Below are positions 59,521 to 64,000 of a stretch of DNA of 64,000 nucleotides, one piece after another. Within the stretch, counting starts at the first letter, position 1, and each line of letters begins with the position of its first letter. A program made the position numbers and the translations under genes. This stretch comes from Trichodesmium sp050015995 (GTDB lineage Bacteria; Cyanobacteriota; Cyanobacteriia; Cyanobacteriales; Microcoleaceae), in the NCBI RefSeq assembly GCF_050015995.1, contig NZ_JBNHEP010000078.1:7824-71823 (forward strand), in the 5' to 3' direction. Under the pieces are notes generated by a model. It was not told where the DNA came from, ran no database searches, and was given only the letters and a program-made list of their open reading frames with translations.

Positions 59521-60792
59521 ATGTCAACAAATACAAATGCCAAATTCATTCTGATTGTGGACGACAATTCCACCAATCTATCTGTACTCTCAGAAGCTTT
59601 GAGTGGTGCAGGGTTTCGTTTTCGAGTAGCAATGGATGGAGAAAGTGCTTTAACCCTAGTGGAGCGGAATCACCCCGAACTGATTTTACTTGATGTGCAA
59701 ATGCCAGGAATAGACGGTTTTGAAACTTGTCGCCGTCTGAAAGAAAACCCTGCTACTAAATCCATTCCCATCATTTTTACAACAGCTCTTGCTGATATAG
59801 AAAGTAAAGCCAAAGGATTTGCCCTTGGTGCAGTTGATTATATTCCCAAACCATTTGACCAGGCTGAAGTGATAGCAAGAGTCAAGGTACATCTGCAACT
59901 AAAGCACCTGACAGAATCTCTTGAAGAACAGGTGCGCGATCGCACCACTGCCTTGCAGAAAGCTCAAGTGCAACTGGTGCAGCAAGAAAAACTCTCTAGT
60001 CTTGGTGAAATGATCGCTGGAATTGGCCATGAACTTAATAATCCAATTAACTTTATTGTCAGTAATATTGAGCCACTGCAAGAGCATATAACTGGAATAA
60101 GTGAGATTCTACATTTGTATCAGCAGGAATATGCTAGACCTTCACCCAAATTAAAGGACGCCATTGAGGATTTAGACTTGGAATTTGTGCTAAAAGATAT
60201 GGCAAAGATTTTAGAATCCTTGACATTAGGTGCTGAAATGATCGAAAAGATATCAACCTCACTACGAACATTTTCTCGTTCGGATAGTGAAACTAAATCT
60301 CTGGCAAATTTGCATGAATGTCTAGATAGCACCCTAATGATTTTGCAACATCGTCTCAAAGGTCAAGGCGATCGCCCCCAAATCCAAGTCTTCAGAGCTT
60401 ATGGTTCATTACCCTCAGTGCTGTGTTATCCAGGACAAATGAATCAGGTATTTATGAATATTCTAGCAAATGCCATTGATGCTCTAGATGAAGCAATAGT
60501 TCAGGGAAAAATGCAGGAGCGAGTTCCCCAAATTAAGATTACAACTAAAATAACCTCTGAAGAACGAATCGTTATCCAAATCGCAGATAACGGAACTGGT
60601 ATTCCCGAATCCATTCAAGAGCGATTGTTTGAACCGATGTTTACAACTAAACCTGTTAGTAAGGGTACAGGGTTAGGGTTAGCGATCGCTCATCAAATTG
60701 TTGTGGAAAAACACAATGGCACACTCAGTATTAATTCCCAACTTGGAGAAGGTACAGTATTTGTGATTGAAATTCCAGTTGAGAATATTTAA
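59521..60792 (+). CDS. Response-regulator/histidine-kinase hybrid protein
   Basis: 423 residues. An N-terminal receiver domain (about 9-125) has VDD (13-15), phospho-acceptor Asp58 in ILLDVQMPG, and YIPKPF. A short coiled coil leads to a histidine-kinase module with H-box EMIAGIGHELNNPINF (His170). The ATPase domain has NAIDALD, IQIADNGTGIPES and GTGLGLAIAHQIV. No membrane or sensor domain, so it is cytoplasmic and receives its signal by phosphotransfer. The layout (REC then kinase) is common in cyanobacteria; the next gene is a large membrane-bound hybrid kinase, and the two may form one pathway. ATG start. Confidence 0.95.
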   Translation: MSTNTNAKFILIVDDNSTNLSVLSEALSGAGFRFRVAMDGESALTLVERNHPELILLDVQMPGIDGFETCRRLKENPATKSIPIIFTTALADIESKAKGFALGAVDYIPKPFDQAEVIARVKVHLQLKHLTESLEEQVRDRTTALQKAQVQLVQQEKLSSLGEMIAGIGHELNNPINFIVSNIEPLQEHITGISEILHLYQQEYARPSPKLKDAIEDLDLEFVLKDMAKILESLTLGAEMIEKISTSLRTFSRSDSETKSLANLHECLDSTLMILQHRLKGQGDRPQIQVFRAYGSLPSVLCYPGQMNQVFMNILANAIDALDEAIVQGKMQERVPQIKITTKITSEERIVIQIADNGTGIPESIQERLFEPMFTTKPVSKGTGLGLAIAHQIVVEKHNGTLSINSQLGEGTVFVIEIPVENI

Positions 60793-60797
60793 AAGCC

Positions 60798-60840
60798 TTT
60801 CCCTCTTGCGCGTCTTAAACCATATCTTAAAAGAGGGAAA
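60798..60840 (+). terminator. Hairpin after the kinase gene, possible terminator
   Basis: TTTCCCTCTT (60798-60807) pairs with AAGAGGGAAA (60831-60840), six bases past the stop codon. There is no strong T-run, so termination is uncertain. Confidence 0.4.
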
Positions 60841-60990
60841 ATCAGACCTATTTCCCCTTAAATAATTTATGAATTTCATACCTAAAATTAGCAACGCCGT
60901 TAAAAATCTTTAGAAATCTCCAAAAAACCAAAATCCAATCAATTACTTCTCCCTATTCCCTTTTATAAAATGAATTTTGCTTGAATACTT

Positions 60991-63774
60991 ATGGTTAACA
61001 TCTCAAAGTCACAATCTGAGTCAAGCTATACTCCTGAGAAAAAAAGAAAGTCATCCTTATTTTTAGTAATACTCATTCCCTTTTTTCTACAGATTTCAAC
61101 AGCCGTTGGTTTGACAGGTTGGTTGTCAATTCGTAATGGACAAAAAGCAGTAAACGATCTGGCTAGTCAACTGAGACAGACAACAGCAACTAAAATTGAG
61201 CAATACTTAAAAAATTATCTAGAAACACCCCATCTCCTGAATCAAATTAATATTCAGGCAGTCAAACTACAACAATTTGATATTCTGGATGCAGAGATTA
61301 GACAGCGCCAATTCTGGGAACAGCTCAACTTGTTTTCTGGGATTGAAAGTATTGCCTTTGGCAGTACCAATGGAGATTTTACAGCAGTCCAATACACCCC
61401 TGATAAATCAGAGATTACTCTGATAGCATCAAATGTATCAACGGAAAACAGAATGACAATCTATGGAATAGATGAAATCGGCAATCGAACAGATCTCATC
61501 AAAGTTAAATCAGAATTCGACCCACGAACCCGTCCTTGGTATCAAAGTGCAATTCAACAGAATACTGAGTACTGGAGTCCAATTTTCACCTTCTTGAGCT
61601 ATCCCCAACTCCTCGTTTTACCTGCAAGCACTCCTGTATATAATAGGGATGGCGATCTGTTAGGAGTTTTAGACAGCCGTCTCTATCTATCAGGGATTAA
61701 TAAATTTCTAGCTAACTTAGAAATTGGCAAGACAGGCAAGATTTTTATCATGGAGCGGGATGGTAGTCTGGTTGCAACTTCTACCCCCGAACCTGTTACG
61801 ATGCAAACTGAAACAGGTGCAAAACGGGTGAAGGCAGAAGTAGCAGAGAATGAGCTGATTCGTCTTACAGCAAAGACACTAGCAGAGCGTTATAATAATT
61901 TGGCAGCAATGGAGAATATAAAACAACTCGACTTTCAACTAAATGGGGAACGTCAGTTTGTCGAAGTTTTACCATACAGTGATGAAAAAGGGTTAGATTG
62001 GCTGGTTGTGATTGCTGTTCCAGAATCAGATTTTATGGAACAAATTAATACTAATACTCGGATTACGATTCTTATGTGTCTAGGGGCATTAACTCTGGCA
62101 ACAGCGATCAGTATTTTAACAACTAGATGGGTGACTCAACCTATTATTCGCTTGAACCAGGCCGCGAAAAATATTGCTACAGGAAAATGGGAGAGCACTA
62201 TTGATATTCATCGCCAAGATGAAGTAGGTGAACTAGCTGAGTCGTTTAACTATATGGGGAAGCAGTTACAAACAGCTTTTGAAAATCTGGAACACAAGGT
62301 TGAAGAGCGAACAGCGGCTTTAGCTGAATCAAATCAACAACTAGAAAAAGCTAAAGAGCAGGCAGAAATTGCCAACCAAGCTAAGAGCGAATTTCTCGCC
62401 AATATGAGCCATGAATTACGAACTCCCCTCAACGGTATACTTGGTTATGCTCAAATTATGCAACGTTCTCAAAACTTCAGTGAGAAGGAACACAATGGTA
62501 TTGGTATCATCCAACAGTGTGGTTCTCACCTGCTAAACTTAATCAATGACGTTCTCGATCTTTCCAAAATTGAAGCTCGCAAGCTTGAACTCCTCTTCAC
62601 CGAGTTCCATTTTCCTTCTTTCGTTCAGGGGATTGCCGAAATCTGTCGTATCCACGCTCAACAAAAAGATATAGATTTTTACTACACACCCGGTGAGAAT
62701 TTACCTATAGGTATTCGTGCTGATGAAAGGCGACTCCAGCAAGTATTGATAAATCTCCTGGGAAATGCAGTTAAGTTTACTGATACTGGTAGTGTCACTT
62801 TTTGTGCTGTCACACTAAAAGTGACACAAGATTCTACCCAATATAGTCTACACTTTGAAGTCAAAGATACAGGAGTAGGCATGACTACAGAGCAACAAGC
62901 AAAAATTTTCTTGCCATTTGAACAGATTGGCGATCGCCAAAAACAGTTAGAAGGGACAGGTTTGGGGTTAGCTATTAGCCAGAAAATTGTTCAACTGATG
63001 GATAGTCAAATAAAAGTTAGCAGTATAGCAGGTAAGGGTAGTACCTTCTGGTTTGATGTGGAAGTAGCAGAAGCTAAAGAATGGGGAACAACTTCAAAAA
63101 CTCTCAATCAGGGAACTATTGTAGGTTATCAAGGTAGAAAACGCCGTGTCTTAGTAGTTGATGACCGTTGGCAAAATCGGTCAGTGGTGATGAATTTCCT
63201 AGAAATGCTAGGTTTTGAAATGACTGAAGCAGAAAATGGAAAGGAAGCTTGGGAGAAAATGATAGCATTGCCCCCAGATGTAGTCATCACTGACATAATG
63301 ATGCCAATAATGAATGGCTATGAATTACTTGAGCGCATCCGTAGCTCGGAAAATTTAAAAGATGTGGTAATAATCGCTTCTTCTGCTAGTGTATTTGAGA
63401 GCGACCAACAAGATGCTCTTAATACAGGAGCAAATGTATTTCTGCCCAAACCTATACAAACTAAGGAATTACTAAAAATCTTGCAGCAATATCTGAACTT
63501 AGAGTGGGTTTATGAGAAACAGGCAAAGGTATCAGTTGAAGTGGCTCAGGTAGTCGAGACTGATACGGTTATTCCTCCTAGTCAAGAAGTATTGCAAGAA
63601 TTACTTACCCTAGTTGAGGATGGCGATATTCAAAGCGTTGTAGAAACTGTCGAAGAACTCCAGAAATCACAAGGAACTTCTACTACTTTTACTCAAGAGA
63701 TTTTGCAACTAGCGAACAGTTTCCAACTTCAACGATTACAAACGTTCATCGAATACTATCTTGATTCAAATTAA
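60991..63774 (+). CDS. Membrane hybrid histidine kinase with dCache sensor
   Basis: 927 residues. A first membrane helix (about 23-43), a large extracytoplasmic sensor (about 50-345) of dCache type (DPRTRPWYQSAIQ; TPVYNRDGDLLGVLDSRLYL), a second helix (about 353-372), HAMP, then a histidine kinase with FLANMSHELRTPLNGIL (His474). The ATPase domain has LLGNAVKFTD, VKDTGVGM and GTGLGLAISQKIV. A receiver domain follows with VVDD, Asp768 in VITDIMMPIMNGYELL, and FLPKPIQT. The last 100 residues resemble an alpha-helical tail. The signal is unknown (dCache domains often bind small molecules such as amino acids). It lies 198 bases after another kinase gene on the same strand. Confidence 0.95.
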   Translation: MVNISKSQSESSYTPEKKRKSSLFLVILIPFFLQISTAVGLTGWLSIRNGQKAVNDLASQLRQTTATKIEQYLKNYLETPHLLNQINIQAVKLQQFDILDAEIRQRQFWEQLNLFSGIESIAFGSTNGDFTAVQYTPDKSEITLIASNVSTENRMTIYGIDEIGNRTDLIKVKSEFDPRTRPWYQSAIQQNTEYWSPIFTFLSYPQLLVLPASTPVYNRDGDLLGVLDSRLYLSGINKFLANLEIGKTGKIFIMERDGSLVATSTPEPVTMQTETGAKRVKAEVAENELIRLTAKTLAERYNNLAAMENIKQLDFQLNGERQFVEVLPYSDEKGLDWLVVIAVPESDFMEQINTNTRITILMCLGALTLATAISILTTRWVTQPIIRLNQAAKNIATGKWESTIDIHRQDEVGELAESFNYMGKQLQTAFENLEHKVEERTAALAESNQQLEKAKEQAEIANQAKSEFLANMSHELRTPLNGILGYAQIMQRSQNFSEKEHNGIGIIQQCGSHLLNLINDVLDLSKIEARKLELLFTEFHFPSFVQGIAEICRIHAQQKDIDFYYTPGENLPIGIRADERRLQQVLINLLGNAVKFTDTGSVTFCAVTLKVTQDSTQYSLHFEVKDTGVGMTTEQQAKIFLPFEQIGDRQKQLEGTGLGLAISQKIVQLMDSQIKVSSIAGKGSTFWFDVEVAEAKEWGTTSKTLNQGTIVGYQGRKRRVLVVDDRWQNRSVVMNFLEMLGFEMTEAENGKEAWEKMIALPPDVVITDIMMPIMNGYELLERIRSSENLKDVVIIASSASVFESDQQDALNTGANVFLPKPIQTKELLKILQQYLNLEWVYEKQAKVSVEVAQVVETDTVIPPSQEVLQELLTLVEDGDIQSVVETVEELQKSQGTSTTFTQEILQLANSFQLQRLQTFIEYYLDSN

Positions 63775-63810
63775 AATTCTTTTTAATTTACAAAGGTAAT
63801 TTTAAATAAT

Positions 63811-63957
63811 TAATAATTACCTCTTATTAAAAACAATAGCTTATTAAAAACAATAGGATTGCTTAAAAAGATTTTTTTTCTTTTTTTCTCCCTGTAGGGC
63901 AACAAGGGCAACAGCCCGTAGCGAAGCAAAAAAGAGGCTTTAAACCTTAAGAGACTG
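63811..63957. repeat. Long intergenic repeat element, copy C
   Basis: Begins TTAATAATTACCTCTTATTA and ends GAGGCTTTAAACCTTAAGAGAC, matching the ends of copies A and B; the core is shorter and carries CCCTGTAGGGCAACAAGGGC. From 63958 to the window end nothing is recognised. Confidence 0.65.
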
Positions 63958-64000
63958 TTTGTAAAAAAAAGCTAAAGATGGCCATGAAGAAGTATTTAAG

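Overview
The window reads as chromosome of a filamentous, AT-rich, low-coding-density cyanobacterium of the Trichodesmium/Okeania type (inference). Supporting signs: magnesium-protoporphyrin methyltransferase (chlorophyll synthesis), two SLH-domain iron-uptake-type porins, three PEP-CTERM proteins, an NtcA-like site before an ammonium transporter, many GCGATCGC (HIP1) octamers and many heptanucleotide tandem repeats. Adding up the intact genes listed gives about 60 percent coding. The rest is long, repeat-rich intergenic DNA. No tRNA, rRNA or CRISPR array was recognised.

Layout. 0-9 kb: the start of a GTPase-like gene cut by the window edge, a small secreted protein, a SafE-type membrane protein fused to a ferric-reductase-like domain, a PIN-domain remnant, two nearly identical Uma2 nucleases, murD and a dead DDE transposase. 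9-17 kb: glyS, an orphan DevA/MacB-type ATPase, a small membrane protein, a DUF433 antitoxin with a frameshifted toxin, a decayed small gene and ispH. 17-25 kb: a 176-bp tandem array, an SGNH hydrolase, amt, purE, a PEP-CTERM protein and nagA. 25-29 kb: an Rpn-like remnant and a collapsed type I restriction-modification locus (hsdM', hsdS', hsdR') split by a tandem array. 29-35 kb: a GluR0-like channel, chlM, a DUF423 protein and a kinase with a WD40 propeller. 35-44.6 kb: two paralogous porins separated by a dead TnpB, a 137-bp tandem array carrying a 48-bp palindrome, and a PhoX phosphatase. 44.6-55 kb: repeat-dense DNA, ribBA divergent from a BluB-like gene, a very long coiled-coil PEP-CTERM protein, a second PEP-CTERM protein and a four-helix-bundle protein. 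55-64 kb: sbcC and two hybrid signalling kinases.

Most genes are single units; few look like operons. Nutrient themes recur: ammonium (amt), phosphate (phoX), probable iron (two porins) and flavin/cobamide (ribBA, bluB-like). Genome defence and mobile genes are mostly broken here: restriction-modification, two transposases, one toxin and the PIN protein.

The most distinctive feature is the non-coding DNA. Several families of short inverted-repeat-bounded elements (about 105-165 bp) occur in more than one copy. Their cores are interchangeable: heptamer tandem repeats, 28-bp GTAG...CTAC palindromes or 48-bp palindromes. Heptamers also touch start or stop codons of several genes and in one case appear to supply a ribosome binding site. 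All four 100-N gaps fall inside tandem arrays, three of them nearly or exactly in phase with the repeat, so array lengths here are unreliable.
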